Below are positions 51,255 through 60,805 of a stretch of 64,000 bases of DNA, in pieces. Source of the stretch: Bacteroidota bacterium (lineage in GTDB: Bacteria > Bacteroidota > Ignavibacteria > Ignavibacteriales > Melioribacteraceae); contig JAKAEE010000001.1 of the NCBI GenBank assembly GCA_021820065.1, positions 86,906 through 150,905 on the forward strand. Direction: 5' to 3'. Numbering within the stretch: the stretch's first letter is position 1; each line of letters begins with the position of its first letter. The position numbers were made by a program, and so were the translations under genes. The notes beneath the pieces are model-generated. The model worked only from the letters and a program-made list of their open reading frames with translations, ran no database searches and was not told the origin of the DNA.

Positions 51255-54017
51255 ATGTGTAGTAAATCTATAACCTATAAATGGCGGACGTTTGCGGTCT
51301 TTCTTGTTTTGTTCGCGTTTTCATTTGGGGTAAAAGCATTTGCTCAGGGTTCGGGAAGCATTAAGGGCGTTGTTAAAGATGCCAAAACCGGCGAGACTCT
51401 GCTTGGTGCAAATGTTACCGTTCTCGGAACGTCTATCGGTGCAAATACCGATGCAAATGGCGAGTATTCTCTTAAAGCTCCCGCCGCTCATTATCATGTT
51501 CAATTCAGCTACGTCGGTTATAAAACTGTTCGGTTCGATTTGGATGTAAAAGCCGGCGAAACAGTAACTCAAAATGTTGCAATGCAAAACGACTTGATCG
51601 GCACTCAAGAAGTTGTTGTGTTGGGAACAAGAGCTCAAGATAGAACGGTTGTCAATTCCCCGGTGCCGATTGATGTTATCACTGCAAAAGATATTGAGCA
51701 ATCGGGCTTTACACAAACAACGGATTTATTGAAAGCATTGATTCCATCTTATAACGCACCCGAAGCCAGTATTACAGACGGTTCAGATCATGTTCGCCCG
51801 GCAACTCTTCGCGGTTTAAATCCAGATCAAGTTTTGGTTTTAGTTAACGGAAAAAGAAGATACACAAGCGCATTGGTAAATGTTAACGGAAGCGTTGGAC
51901 GCGGTTCTTCGGGTACAGACCTTAATGCAATTCCCGCATCTGCTATTGAACGAATCGAAGTTCTGCGCGACGGTGCATCCGCACAATATGGTTCCGACGC
52001 TATTGCCGGCGTAATAAATATAATCTTGAAAAGTAAAAAAGGATTTGATGCTTCAGCATCTTACGGCGAATACGTAACAAGCGTACCTCGTGGCTATTCC
52101 GAAGCTGAGGGAAACATAGCGGGTGAAACTGCGGCAACATATTCGTGGGATGGAAACAATCAGAACGCAAGTATAACTGATGGTTTTTCAAAAATTGTTC
52201 ACCTTGGTTACGGCTTTGATGTTAACGGCGGAATAGTTTACCTTAGCGGCGAATACAGAAAACATAATTTTACAGATCGCGCCGGACTTGATCCCCGTCC
52301 ACAATATTTTACAGTCAACGGTCAACCCGATCCACGCGAAGCTACTATCGGAAGACTCAATCACAGATTCGGTGATGCCGATCTCGAAGATCTTGGCATA
52401 TTCGTAAATAGTTCAATTCCAGTTACCGAAGGAGCACAATTCTATACATTCGGCGGATATAGCATAAGAAACGGTTCGTCTGCTGGATTTTATAGACGAG
52501 CTCTCGATGACAGAACCGTGCGTGCAATTTATCCCAGCGGATTTCTTCCTCTCATCGGTTCAAAAATTTACGACGGTTCAATTGTCGCCGGATTGAAAGG
52601 AAGTCTTGGTGAATGGGTTTACGATGCGGCTGAAGCATTCGGCGGAAACTCATTTAACTTCAGCGTCAATAACTCCGTAAACGTATCCTTAGGAACAGCA
52701 AGCCCAACATCATTCGATGCGGGCGCATTGAAATTTTATCAGTCAACATCAACAATTGATTTTGTAAGACAATTTGATATCGGCACCGATAACCCTTTAA
52801 ACTTTGCTACTGGCGCGGAATTTAGATGGGAAAATTATCAGATTACCCCCGGTGATCCTACATCATACGAAGACGGCGGCGTAAAGATTCTCGATGGTCC
52901 TAATGCTGGAAAGCCGGCAGCAGCTGGCGCTCAGGTATTTCCTGGATTCTCTCCGGCAAATGCACAAGACCAATCACGTACAAACGTTGGCGTTTATGTC
53001 GATTTGGAAAACCAGGCAACAGCGCAATTAACTCTTGGTGCTGCCGCAAGATTTGAAAACTACAGCGACTTTGGTTCGACCGTTACCGGGAAATTAGATG
53101 CTCGTTATGAATTAGTCCCCGGCTTCGCTTTGAGAGCCGCAGTAAGCAACGGCTTCAGAGCCCCATCTTTATCTCAAGAATATTTTACGTCGATCGCAAC
53201 AAACTTTATCGGTGGCGTTCCGTTTGAATTGGGAACGTTCCCGGTAAATTCACCAACAGCAAAAGCATTAGGCGCAAAAGATCTCACCGCCGAAAAATCT
53301 GTGAATCTTAGCGGTGGCGTAACTTATACCGACAATAATTTTTCTCTGACTGTTGACGGTTATCAAATCAACATTACAAACAGAATAGTGCTGACCGAAA
53401 ACTTTACGGGAACAGGAATTGCAAACTTCTTGAAGTCCAAAGGCATCAACGCATCGGGCGGACGATTCTTTACGAACGCACTCGACACAAAAACCAAAGG
53501 CGTTGATATTACAGCCAAGTACGGCGTTTCGCTAGGTTCCGGAATTTTAAGATTAACAGCCGCTATGAATTTTAACCAAACAGATATTACAAACAAAGAT
53601 CAAATTCAAACTCCGGCTGAATTGCAGGCAATTACTACTATTCCTTTACTTGGCAGAGTTGAGCAGGGAAGATTTGAAAGAGGTCAGCCGTTAAGCTCGT
53701 GGAATTTCCAGGCAAACTATTCCGTAGCCGAATGGAATTTTATGGCGAGAGCAGAACGATACGGAGAGATAACTCTTTTCAACAACAATCCCGTTCAAGA
53801 TCAAGCATTTTCTTCTGTCTGGGTTGTTGATGCAGAAGCGGCATACAATATCATGAAGGGATTAACTCTTGGCGTAGGCGTAAATAATCTTTTCGATCAG
53901 TATCCCGACAAGGCGTTAAAGATAAACAGCTTTTTTGGAATTCTCGAATTCAGCGGCATGTCCCCTTCCGGCTTCAACGGCAGATATGTTTACACAAGAA
54001 TAAATTATTCGTTGTAA
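51255..54017 (+). CDS. TonB-dependent outer-membrane receptor with CarboxypepD_reg-like domain
   Basis: A 920-residue receptor with a signal peptide (~1-32, ending FAQG). The CarboxypepD_reg-like domain (~33-115) contains GVVKDAKTGETLLGANVTVLG. A plug domain follows (~120-255; SPVPIDVITAKDIEQ, GLNPDQVLVLVNGKRRY, IERIEVLRDGASAQYGSDAIAGVINIILK in parts). The 22-strand barrel runs to the C-terminal YTRINYSL. GAGGAGG precedes the ATG. No SusD partner follows, so it is not a SusCD pair; small ligands such as siderophores or cofactors are more likely, but none can be named. Confidence 0.94.
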   Translation: MCSKSITYKWRTFAVFLVLFAFSFGVKAFAQGSGSIKGVVKDAKTGETLLGANVTVLGTSIGANTDANGEYSLKAPAAHYHVQFSYVGYKTVRFDLDVKAGETVTQNVAMQNDLIGTQEVVVLGTRAQDRTVVNSPVPIDVITAKDIEQSGFTQTTDLLKALIPSYNAPEASITDGSDHVRPATLRGLNPDQVLVLVNGKRRYTSALVNVNGSVGRGSSGTDLNAIPASAIERIEVLRDGASAQYGSDAIAGVINIILKSKKGFDASASYGEYVTSVPRGYSEAEGNIAGETAATYSWDGNNQNASITDGFSKIVHLGYGFDVNGGIVYLSGEYRKHNFTDRAGLDPRPQYFTVNGQPDPREATIGRLNHRFGDADLEDLGIFVNSSIPVTEGAQFYTFGGYSIRNGSSAGFYRRALDDRTVRAIYPSGFLPLIGSKIYDGSIVAGLKGSLGEWVYDAAEAFGGNSFNFSVNNSVNVSLGTASPTSFDAGALKFYQSTSTIDFVRQFDIGTDNPLNFATGAEFRWENYQITPGDPTSYEDGGVKILDGPNAGKPAAAGAQVFPGFSPANAQDQSRTNVGVYVDLENQATAQLTLGAAARFENYSDFGSTVTGKLDARYELVPGFALRAAVSNGFRAPSLSQEYFTSIATNFIGGVPFELGTFPVNSPTAKALGAKDLTAEKSVNLSGGVTYTDNNFSLTVDGYQINITNRIVLTENFTGTGIANFLKSKGINASGGRFFTNALDTKTKGVDITAKYGVSLGSGILRLTAAMNFNQTDITNKDQIQTPAELQAITTIPLLGRVEQGRFERGQPLSSWNFQANYSVAEWNFMARAERYGEITLFNNNPVQDQAFSSVWVVDAEAAYNIMKGLTLGVGVNNLFDQYPDKALKINSFFGILEFSGMSPSGFNGRYVYTRINYSL

Positions 54018-54038
54018 CATCAGCCATCTAGTTTAACA

Positions 54039-54070
54039 AAAGCCCTCACACAGAGGGCTTTTGTTTTAAA
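54039..54070 (+). terminator. Terminator after the TonB receptor gene
   Basis: AAAGCCCTC pairs with GAGGGCTTT over ACACA, followed by TGTTTTAAAA. It stands between convergent genes, and the A-rich left flank gives T's on the other strand, so it may serve both directions. Confidence 0.85.
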
Positions 54071-54088
54071 AAATTCTTCGCGGCAAGG

Positions 54089-55219
54089 TTATTCCAATCG
54101 CTTCTTAAATCTTTTTGCACTGAGAAACAAAATCGTTATACCGAAGAGTAGCAGCATTCCGGTTTCCGGAATTAATTCAAAGAACGACGCGCCTTTTAAA
54201 ATAACGCCTCGCAAAATGGTTATGTAGTAGCGCAGCGGAATTAAGTAAGTAATGTATTGAATTATCTTCGGCATGTTCTCTATTGGAAAAGCAAAGCCGG
54301 AGAGGTAGATCATCGGCATCATTATTCCGAACTGAGCGACCATCATTGCCTGCTGCTGCGTTTTTGAAATCGTTGAAATAAATAATCCGATTCCCAAAGT
54401 TGAAAGCACAAATAGAAATGACGAGGCAACCAAAAAAACGAAACTTCCTCTAACACCGATTCCAAACCAGAAAATCATCACACTTAAAACAATAAGCACG
54501 TCTATAAAACCCAATATCCCGAACGGCACAAGCTTTCCAATTATCAGTTGTGACGGTTTTATCGGCGTTACGATCAACTGCTCAAGTGTTCCAATCTCGC
54601 GCTCTTTAACAATCGCCATCGACATAAGGATTGTGGTGATAATCATAAGTATCAATCCCATAATGCTCGGCACCATGAACACTCTTGTTTTCAGATCTGG
54701 ATTATACCAAACACGAACTGCTGGAATGAGTGAGCCTGCGGCGGGAACTTTCATTCCTGTTCTGTCGGCATTTTCGAGCAAAATACTTTTTGAATAACTC
54801 GAAGCGATGCCCTGCAAATAACCGAACGCTATCGATGTTTTATTTCCGTCGGAACCGTCAAAGATTGTTTGCACCGGTGCGCTTTCCATGCGGTTAATTT
54901 TCTTTTCAAAATCTTTTGGAATTACAAGAGCCCATAGAACTTTGTTGCTGTTGATGTCGTCGTCAATCTGCTTATAACTTTCGACATAATCGTCTATTTG
55001 AAAATAACCTGAGCGCTCAAATTTTTCTACGAAGTCTCTGCTTGCCGCGGTTTTGTCCTGATCGAACACAGCTGTATGAACCGTGTTAACGTCCATGTTG
55101 GCGGCGTAACCGAGAACGATAAGTTGAATGACGGGCGCGAGAAATACTATTCCAAATAAACGCGGATCCCGTTTCAACTGAAGAAACTCTTTAATCATTA
55201 TTTGAATTATCGTCTTCAT
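54089..55219 (-). CDS. ABC-2 type transporter permease (second of two)
   Basis: A 376-residue membrane protein of the YbhR/YbhS type: the N-terminal helix after KEFLQLKRDPRL is followed by a ~150-residue extracytoplasmic domain (VHTAVFDQDKTAASRDFVEKF) and five C-terminal helices. The conserved stretch between helices is KEREIGTLEQLIVTPIKPSQLI. It is the last gene of the efflux operon and a paralogue of the neighbouring permease, so the two may form a heterodimer. ATG 55219 is preferred over a TTG at 55234. Confidence 0.9.
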   Translation of the reverse strand: MKTIIQIMIKEFLQLKRDPRLFGIVFLAPVIQLIVLGYAANMDVNTVHTAVFDQDKTAASRDFVEKFERSGYFQIDDYVESYKQIDDDINSNKVLWALVIPKDFEKKINRMESAPVQTIFDGSDGNKTSIAFGYLQGIASSYSKSILLENADRTGMKVPAAGSLIPAVRVWYNPDLKTRVFMVPSIMGLILMIITTILMSMAIVKEREIGTLEQLIVTPIKPSQLIIGKLVPFGILGFIDVLIVLSVMIFWFGIGVRGSFVFLVASSFLFVLSTLGIGLFISTISKTQQQAMMVAQFGIMMPMIYLSGFAFPIENMPKIIQYITYLIPLRYYITILRGVILKGASFFELIPETGMLLLFGITILFLSAKRFKKRLE

Positions 55220-55261
55220 ATATATTAATCCCAACTCATCCTAAAGGGAAGAGCTTTTATA

Positions 55262-56392
55262 TCACGCTATTTTTGATTTTTTATTGATGATGATCGAAAG
55301 CATCATTAATATCATTGAAAAAATAATCAGGTAAATTAGCTGCGGCCACAAAGATTCTATGCCGACACCCTTTAACAAAATGCCGCGAAGAACAATCATA
55401 AAAAATTTTGCGGGAGTTACGTTTGTTAGAATTTGCACAACTGGCGGCATGCTTTCTATTGGAAAAACAAATCCGGAGAGAAGCATTGACGGAAGCATTG
55501 AAACAAGCGTTGCAATTTGAAAAGCTACTTGCTGTGTATCGGCAATGCTGGAAACAATTATTCCGATGTTCAAAGAAGCGAACAAGAACAACAACGTTGA
55601 AAAGAACAGTAAAATGATGTTACCGCGAATTGTTATTCCAAAAAGAATGTAACCGGCAATTAAAATAAACGCGGCTATCAGCAAAGAAATTATTACGTAG
55701 GGAATTGTTTTGCCTACCAGCAGTTCCATAGATGTGAGAGGCGAAACGTTTATCTGTTCTATTGTTCCTCTTTCTTTTTCCCGCACAACTGAAAGTGAGA
55801 TTGAAACAACTGCCGTTATTATCAAGATCATCACAATAAGACCGGGTATCAAAAAGAAAGTGGAATTCAATTCGGGATTGAACCAGAACGCCGGATGAAT
55901 GTCAATCGGCACATAAGCTTTCCTTCCGATTACCGCCAATGTTTTGTTCTGAAGCTTCTGAGAATACGACGCTGTGGCAACGGTAATGTAACTATTAATT
56001 AGAGATGCCGTGTTCGCATCAACTCCGTCAATCAAGATTTGAACTTCGGCATTTTGCTTGGAGTACAATTTCTTCGACAGATCGTGCGGAAAAACAATTA
56101 CGCATTGCGCGGTTTTTGTATCGAGCACTTCTTTGATTTTACTTTCGTCTTTAATGTAACCGACGAGATCGAAATATTCAGAACTAGTTAGAGACGCAAT
56201 AAAATTCCGGCTGTCCGCAGATTTGTCCTGATCGTAAACGACCATTTTAATGTGATGAACATCGAAGTTGATTGCATAACCAAACAACACGAGCAGTATC
56301 AACGGGAAGATAAACAGAACGTAGAGCATTCTCTTGTCGCGTTTCAGCTGTCTAATTTCTTTTAGCGCAATTGCTTTTATTCTGTTAAGCAT
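55262..56392 (-). CDS. ABC-2 type transporter permease (first of two)
   Basis: A 376-residue paralogue of the downstream permease with the same plan: KEIRQLKRDKRMLYVLFIFPLI at the first helix, a large external loop (HHIKMVVYDQDKSADSRNFI), then VREKERGTIEQINVSPLTSMELLVG and the final helices (MLLSGFVFPIESMPP). The ATG at 56392 overlaps the end of the ATPase gene by 8 bases. The homologous YbhFSR system of E. coli is a drug/cation exporter; the substrate here is unknown. Confidence 0.9.
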   Translation of the reverse strand: MLNRIKAIALKEIRQLKRDKRMLYVLFIFPLILLVLFGYAINFDVHHIKMVVYDQDKSADSRNFIASLTSSEYFDLVGYIKDESKIKEVLDTKTAQCVIVFPHDLSKKLYSKQNAEVQILIDGVDANTASLINSYITVATASYSQKLQNKTLAVIGRKAYVPIDIHPAFWFNPELNSTFFLIPGLIVMILIITAVVSISLSVVREKERGTIEQINVSPLTSMELLVGKTIPYVIISLLIAAFILIAGYILFGITIRGNIILLFFSTLLFLFASLNIGIIVSSIADTQQVAFQIATLVSMLPSMLLSGFVFPIESMPPVVQILTNVTPAKFFMIVLRGILLKGVGIESLWPQLIYLIIFSMILMMLSIIINKKSKIA

Positions 56393-57323
56393 TTTGTTTC
56401 GTATCCTTATCAAGAAGGTAAATGAAAACATCTTCCAGCGTTGGAACTATTTTATCGATACGCGACATATTAATGGAATTGTTATCGGAAAGAATCCGCT
56501 TGATCATCTTTCTTCCCTCGTCTTCGTTTTTCACGCTCACGTGAATGTAATTACCGAAGATGGAGGTTTCGTCAACCCATTTTTCTCTTGACAAAATATC
56601 GAGCGCGTCAACCACTCTATCGCTTTCCACTTCCAAAATAGTGTTAGTCAAATATTTTGTTTTCAATTCTTTCGAGCTGCCGCTTGCAATAATGTTGCCT
56701 GCATTGATCAAAGTTATCGTGTTGCAGAACTCGGCTTCATCGAGATAGTGGGTTGTTACAAAAACTGTTACGCCGCTTTGCGAAAGTTCGTTTATCAAAT
56801 CCCAAAAATTTCTCCTCGAGATTGGGTCAACGCCGCCGGTAGGTTCATCAAGAAAAACTATTTTCGGTTCGTGAATAACTGCAATGGCAAGAGCAAGCCG
56901 CTGCTTGATTCCGCCGGGTAATGACGCTGTTAATAATTTTTCTTTCCCTTCGAGGTAAGCAACTTTCAGAACCCACTTTTTTCTTTCTGCAAGTTTGTTG
57001 TTGTAAAGTCCATAAACACCGCCGAAGAAGTTTATATTTTCTTCAACTGTTAGATCATTGTAAAGAGAAAACTTTTGCGACATGTACCCGATCTGTGTTT
57101 TCACTTTATCGGGTTGGTTCATCACGCTGAATCCTCCGACCATTGCGTCGCCGGAGGTCGGTTCCAAAATTCCGCATAACATTTTAATCGCGGTTGATTT
57201 GCCAGCGCCGTTTGCGCCCAGAAAGCCAAAGATTTCCCCTTGCTTAACGTTGAACGAGATTTCGTTAACGGCGGTAAAGCTGCCGAATTTTTTTGTCAGG
57301 TTATTTACTTCAATTGAGTTCAT
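56385..57323 (-). CDS. ABC transporter ATP-binding protein (second of two in the operon)
   Basis: A 312-residue ATPase. Walker A is GANGAGKST, the signature motif is LPGGIKQRLALA (a variant of LSGGQ with Pro at position two), Walker B is IVFLDEPTGGVDP, and the H-loop is VTTHYLDEAE. The C-terminal ~90 residues form a small regulatory domain typical of drug-export ATPases. It drives the two permeases that follow with overlapping or close spacing. It is separated from tolC by the decayed four-helix-bundle element. Confidence 0.94.
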   Translation of the reverse strand: MNSIEVNNLTKKFGSFTAVNEISFNVKQGEIFGFLGANGAGKSTAIKMLCGILEPTSGDAMVGGFSVMNQPDKVKTQIGYMSQKFSLYNDLTVEENINFFGGVYGLYNNKLAERKKWVLKVAYLEGKEKLLTASLPGGIKQRLALAIAVIHEPKIVFLDEPTGGVDPISRRNFWDLINELSQSGVTVFVTTHYLDEAEFCNTITLINAGNIIASGSSKELKTKYLTNTILEVESDRVVDALDILSREKWVDETSIFGNYIHVSVKNEDEGRKMIKRILSDNNSINMSRIDKIVPTLEDVFIYLLDKDTKQNA

Positions 57324-57334
57324 TGCTTAACCAG

Positions 57335-57560
57335 TAGATAGAAGTTAGGAGTTAGAAGATAGAATCGCCGCTGAATATGAATTCAGAAGTTTTCCAACTT
57401 CATTTAAAAGTTTTTTTAAATTTTCCGTATTCGCGTAACCTAAATCATTAGCTAAAATCATGTTATAATAACATTCCTCCAACGAGCCCTCTGCTATTTT
57501 AAAGAATCTTTCTGCTGTCCCGAATTCATTCTATATACTATCTTCTAACTTCTATCTCCT
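57335..57560. mobile_element. Inverted-repeat-bounded remnant element at the tolC 3' end
   Basis: The left end (57335-57365) contains TAGATAGAAGTTAGGAGTTA and GAAGATAGAAT. The right end (57528-57560), read on the minus strand, contains GGAGATAGAAGTTAGAAGATAG and AGAAT, i.e. an inverted copy of the left end. Between them lies a decayed four-helix-bundle gene. The right repeat also encodes the last codons and stop of tolC. This mirrors the layout at 34417-34877 with different end sequences. Mobility is inference. Confidence 0.4.
57345..57527 (-). pseudogene. Four-helix-bundle (IVP-like) gene fragment
   Basis: Read on the minus strand, the frame gives EFGTAERFFKIAEGSLEECY, YNMILANDLGYANTENLKKL and LNEVGKLLNSYSAAIL before a stop at 57345. 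The IAEGS.EE...ANDLGY...L..EV.KLLN pattern is the C-terminal half of the same family as the gene at 34458. No start codon exists at the right place, an upstream in-frame TAG closes the frame, and the N-terminal helices are absent, so it is a relic. Confidence 0.75.
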
Positions 57561-58878
57561 GCTTTCCGTAAATCCTTCTTCCAACCGATTTATCCAAACG
57601 CACCTTTGCGATTTCATAATCGACAAGAGCGTTGCTGTAACTTGTCTTCGCTTGAAGAAGCGCCGCTTCCGCATCAATTAAATCTGTGCTGGATGCAACT
57701 TGGGAGTTATACTTTTCCTGCGTGATTCTATAGTTTTCTTCTGCTTGATCTACACTTAACTTTGCAACATTCACTTTGTCGAACGATCTTTTGTAAGTCA
57801 AATAGTTTTGTTGAACTTCTATTTCAACAGCATCTTTCAATTGTGATAGAGCGGTTTCCGCTTGTATTTTGTTCTGTTCCGCAATTGAAGTTTGCGACGA
57901 AGTGTAGCCCCAATTCCAAACGTTCCATGATAAAGTTACCCCCAAATCCCAGGTATCTTTAAATTCATTCACAGCCGGCAAAAATCTCTGATTCGGTTTG
58001 CTGTAGTAATAATCTCCGACAAGAAATATTGAAGGGAACCACGCCGATTGAGCCGCGCGAAGACTTGCCGCGCTGGCATTAACGCGGTAGTCGAGAGACT
58101 TCAATTCGTTTCTATTATTCTTTGCTTCGTTAAGTAAATCTTCAATCTTAAGGTCAACAACGTTTGCCGATAAGTCTCCGGCGTCTATTGTTGTTTGCGA
58201 ATCCAGTGGCAAGCCGATAGTTTGATTAAAAAACATCCTTGCAATATCAAGCTGGTTGTCCGCTTCTATTTTTTGAAGCTTCACCGAAGAGTGCTGAACT
58301 TCCAGTTTTAGGAAATCGTTTTTTGTCGCCAATCCGTTCTGCATAAAATTCTTTGTGTCATCAAGATGCTGTTTAATCTGATTCAAATTCTCATCGAGAA
58401 GTTTATAGTACTGTTGAGCTTTGTAGTAATTCCAAAAAGCATTTTCAATTTTGAAAGCGGCTTCGTTCATATCTTTTTGATAATCCGAATTTGTCGCTTC
58501 ATAATTTGATTCGGCTGCATTTTTTACCGACCACAATCTGAATCCGGTGAACAGCGGCTGCTGAAGACTGAGTTTGACGGAATAATTATCCAAAATCACC
58601 GGTGAAATTTGAATTGGCTTCGGAGAGAAAGGCAAGGTCACTTCGAACGGGGGAATGTTGCTTAACCGCATGTAGCTTGCGGATAAACCAATTTGCGGCA
58701 GCAACTGTGAATTAGCCGCCGTAACTTGTGCAGAAGCTCCAGCCAATTTCGATTGTGAAATCTTTAGGTCTTTGCTGTTCTTCATTCCAATTTCCAAACT
58801 TTCCTTTAAAGTAAGTTTTTGAGTTTGCGCCGATATGCCCGCCGTCATCAACAAAACAATTACAAATATTTTTTTCAT
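57538..58878 (-). CDS. TolC-family outer-membrane efflux protein
   Basis: A 446-residue OMP-efflux protein with a signal peptide (~1-17, TAGISAQ). The two-fold repeat of long helices is visible (LKLEVQHSSVKLQKIEADNQLDIARMFFNQ in the first half, VAKLSVDQAEENYRITQEKYNSQ in the second). It should form the trimeric exit channel for the adjacent HlyD and ABC proteins. The last residues and stop (KQEIEVRR) are encoded by the inverted repeat of the remnant element, so the original C-terminus may have been altered. Confidence 0.93.
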   Translation of the reverse strand: MKKIFVIVLLMTAGISAQTQKLTLKESLEIGMKNSKDLKISQSKLAGASAQVTAANSQLLPQIGLSASYMRLSNIPPFEVTLPFSPKPIQISPVILDNYSVKLSLQQPLFTGFRLWSVKNAAESNYEATNSDYQKDMNEAAFKIENAFWNYYKAQQYYKLLDENLNQIKQHLDDTKNFMQNGLATKNDFLKLEVQHSSVKLQKIEADNQLDIARMFFNQTIGLPLDSQTTIDAGDLSANVVDLKIEDLLNEAKNNRNELKSLDYRVNASAASLRAAQSAWFPSIFLVGDYYYSKPNQRFLPAVNEFKDTWDLGVTLSWNVWNWGYTSSQTSIAEQNKIQAETALSQLKDAVEIEVQQNYLTYKRSFDKVNVAKLSVDQAEENYRITQEKYNSQVASSTDLIDAEAALLQAKTSYSNALVDYEIAKVRLDKSVGRRIYGKQEIEVRR

Positions 58879-58904
58879 TTTAATTTCTCTTCAATTTTTT
58901 TTGA

Positions 58905-59837
58905 TTAAGAAGTTGCCGATTCGCCGATTAAATGGATAAAAACATTTTCAAGCGAAGTTGGAATTATTCTCTGATCCACCATTTGAACGCCGTTCTCAAT
59001 GAGCAGTTTCTCGATTGCACCGAAATCCTCTTTATAATTATCAACCGCCACATTCAGCCGGTCACCAAACATTTGAACTTCGTAACCGCTCTTTTCTTTT
59101 AGAAGTTTATAAGCCGAGATAATTGGCGAACAAACTATTTCAACAATTGATTTGTTGATGGAAGATTTAATGTTCTTGGGCGTGTCAAAACTTAGGACCT
59201 CGCCATTATTCAAAAGTGCAACGCGGTTGCACCGCTCGGCTTCATCCAGGTATGGTGTTGACATAAAAATTGTTACTCCGTCCTTTTGCAAGTTGGAAAG
59301 AATTTTCCAAAAGTCGCGGCGCGATACGGGATCAACGCCGGTTGTTGGTTCATCGAGAAAAATGATTTTCGGTTTATGAATTAATGTGCATGCGAGCGCG
59401 AGTTTTTGCTTCATGCCGCCGGATAAATTATCGGCAAGTCTGTTCCGAAACGGCGTCAGTCGAGTAAACTCCAGTAGCTCGTTTCTTCGCGCTTGATAAT
59501 CTTTTACGCCATGAAGATCGGCAAAGAACTCTATGTTTTCGTCTATGGTAAGATCACCATACAAACTAAACTTCTGTGAAAGGTACCCGATATGTTTTTG
59601 AATTTTGTTTTTATCTTTCACAAGATCGAAACCAAACAATTCCGCCGAACCGCCCGAAGGCGTTAACAAACCACAGAGAAGCCGAATCGTTGTAGTTTTG
59701 CCCGCACCGTCAGGTCCAACCAATCCAAACATTTCTCCAGGCGCAACGTCAAGTGAGATTCCCTTGAGAGCGGAAACTTCTCCATAATTCTTTTTTATGT
59801 TATTTATTTTTATTGCGAATTCCATTCTTGCCGTCAT
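58905..59837 (-). CDS. ABC transporter ATP-binding protein (first of two in the operon)
   Basis: A 310-residue ATPase with Walker A GPDGAGKTT, signature LSGGMKQKLALA, Walker B IIFLDEPTTGVDP and a C-terminal regulatory extension. The H-loop region reads MSTPYLDEAERC, where Pro replaces the usual switch His (compare VTTHYLDEAE in the downstream ATPase), so this subunit may be hydrolysis-impaired and pair with the other one. It begins two bases after hlyD; an alternative ATG lies four codons later. Confidence 0.92.
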   Translation of the reverse strand: MTARMEFAIKINNIKKNYGEVSALKGISLDVAPGEMFGLVGPDGAGKTTTIRLLCGLLTPSGGSAELFGFDLVKDKNKIQKHIGYLSQKFSLYGDLTIDENIEFFADLHGVKDYQARRNELLEFTRLTPFRNRLADNLSGGMKQKLALACTLIHKPKIIFLDEPTTGVDPVSRRDFWKILSNLQKDGVTIFMSTPYLDEAERCNRVALLNNGEVLSFDTPKNIKSSINKSIVEIVCSPIISAYKLLKEKSGYEVQMFGDRLNVAVDNYKEDFGAIEKLLIENGVQMVDQRIIPTSLENVFIHLIGESATS

Positions 59838-59839
59838 TT

Positions 59840-60805
59840 TTATTTAAGATTAATAACCGCATCTGCCGGAACGCCATCTTTCAATTCAAGATTCGGATTC
59901 GGTATGTGAATTTTCACGGCAAACACAAGCTTAATTCTTTCATCTTTGGTTTGAATATTTTTCGGCGTGAATTCAGCGGTTGGCGAAATGTATATCACCT
60001 TGCCGGTAAAGGTTTTGCCCGGGAACGAATCAACAGAAACGTTTGCCTCTTGACCAAGCTTAACTTTTCCCAATTCTGTTTCCGATACATAAATTACAAG
60101 ATCAACATAACTCAGGTTAGATAACATTACTAATGATGAAAGCGGCGAAGCTGATTCTCCCGCTTCAATAAACTTTTTAACCACAATCCCGCTGATGGGT
60201 GCCGTAACGTAAGAGTCGCTGATGTTTTTTCTAAGAAGATCTGCCGCGGCAACCTGCCGGTCGAGATTTGCTTGGGATTGTTTTATTTCTTCCGGCCGCG
60301 CAAGATTTTTAATCTTCTTATAGTTCTCGTTTGCGGAACTAAACTGCGCGCTGGCGACGTCGTATTTGGCGCTAATGTCGTCCCACTGTTGCTTCGTGAT
60401 CGAGTTAGTCTGAAAAAGTTTTTCGTTTCGTTTTTTAGTTGCTTGAGCCAATTCAAAATTTGCTTTAGCTTGATTTAGAGCTTCTTCGACCTGCATTACG
60501 TCCTCGGTGCGTGCACCCTGTTTGAGCAATGCTAATTGCGCCGTTGCTGCATCAACGGCAGCATCCGCCTGCCGAAGTTGAATTGCAAGCAGATCATGAT
60601 CAATTATCATTAGCGTGTCCCCGGCGCTAACATTATCGCCTTCGTTGACAAATATTTTTTTAACCTGCCCGCTAGCTTTAGCTGAAACGGTTACATTAGT
60701 TGCCTCAATAGTGCCTGAAGCTTCGATACTGTTTTTGTCATTTCCGCTGCATGCATACAATAGTATGACGACAGCGGCTAAGAATACCGCATTTAATTTT
60801 TTCAT
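59840..60805 (-). CDS. HlyD-family periplasmic adaptor (membrane fusion protein)
   Basis: A 321-residue adaptor lipoprotein (lipobox LLYAC, then SGNDKNS). The barrel-sandwich half-motifs are ASGQVKKIFVNEGDNVSAGDTL and SYVTAPISGIVVKKFIEAGE, with a coiled-coil hairpin between (~90-170; EEALNQAKANFELAQATKKR). It would bridge the inner-membrane ABC transporter to TolC. It overlaps tetR by four bases and precedes the first ATPase by two. Confidence 0.94.
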   Translation of the reverse strand: MKKLNAVFLAAVVILLYACSGNDKNSIEASGTIEATNVTVSAKASGQVKKIFVNEGDNVSAGDTLMIIDHDLLAIQLRQADAAVDAATAQLALLKQGARTEDVMQVEEALNQAKANFELAQATKKRNEKLFQTNSITKQQWDDISAKYDVASAQFSSANENYKKIKNLARPEEIKQSQANLDRQVAAADLLRKNISDSYVTAPISGIVVKKFIEAGESASPLSSLVMLSNLSYVDLVIYVSETELGKVKLGQEANVSVDSFPGKTFTGKVIYISPTAEFTPKNIQTKDERIKLVFAVKIHIPNPNLELKDGVPADAVINLK

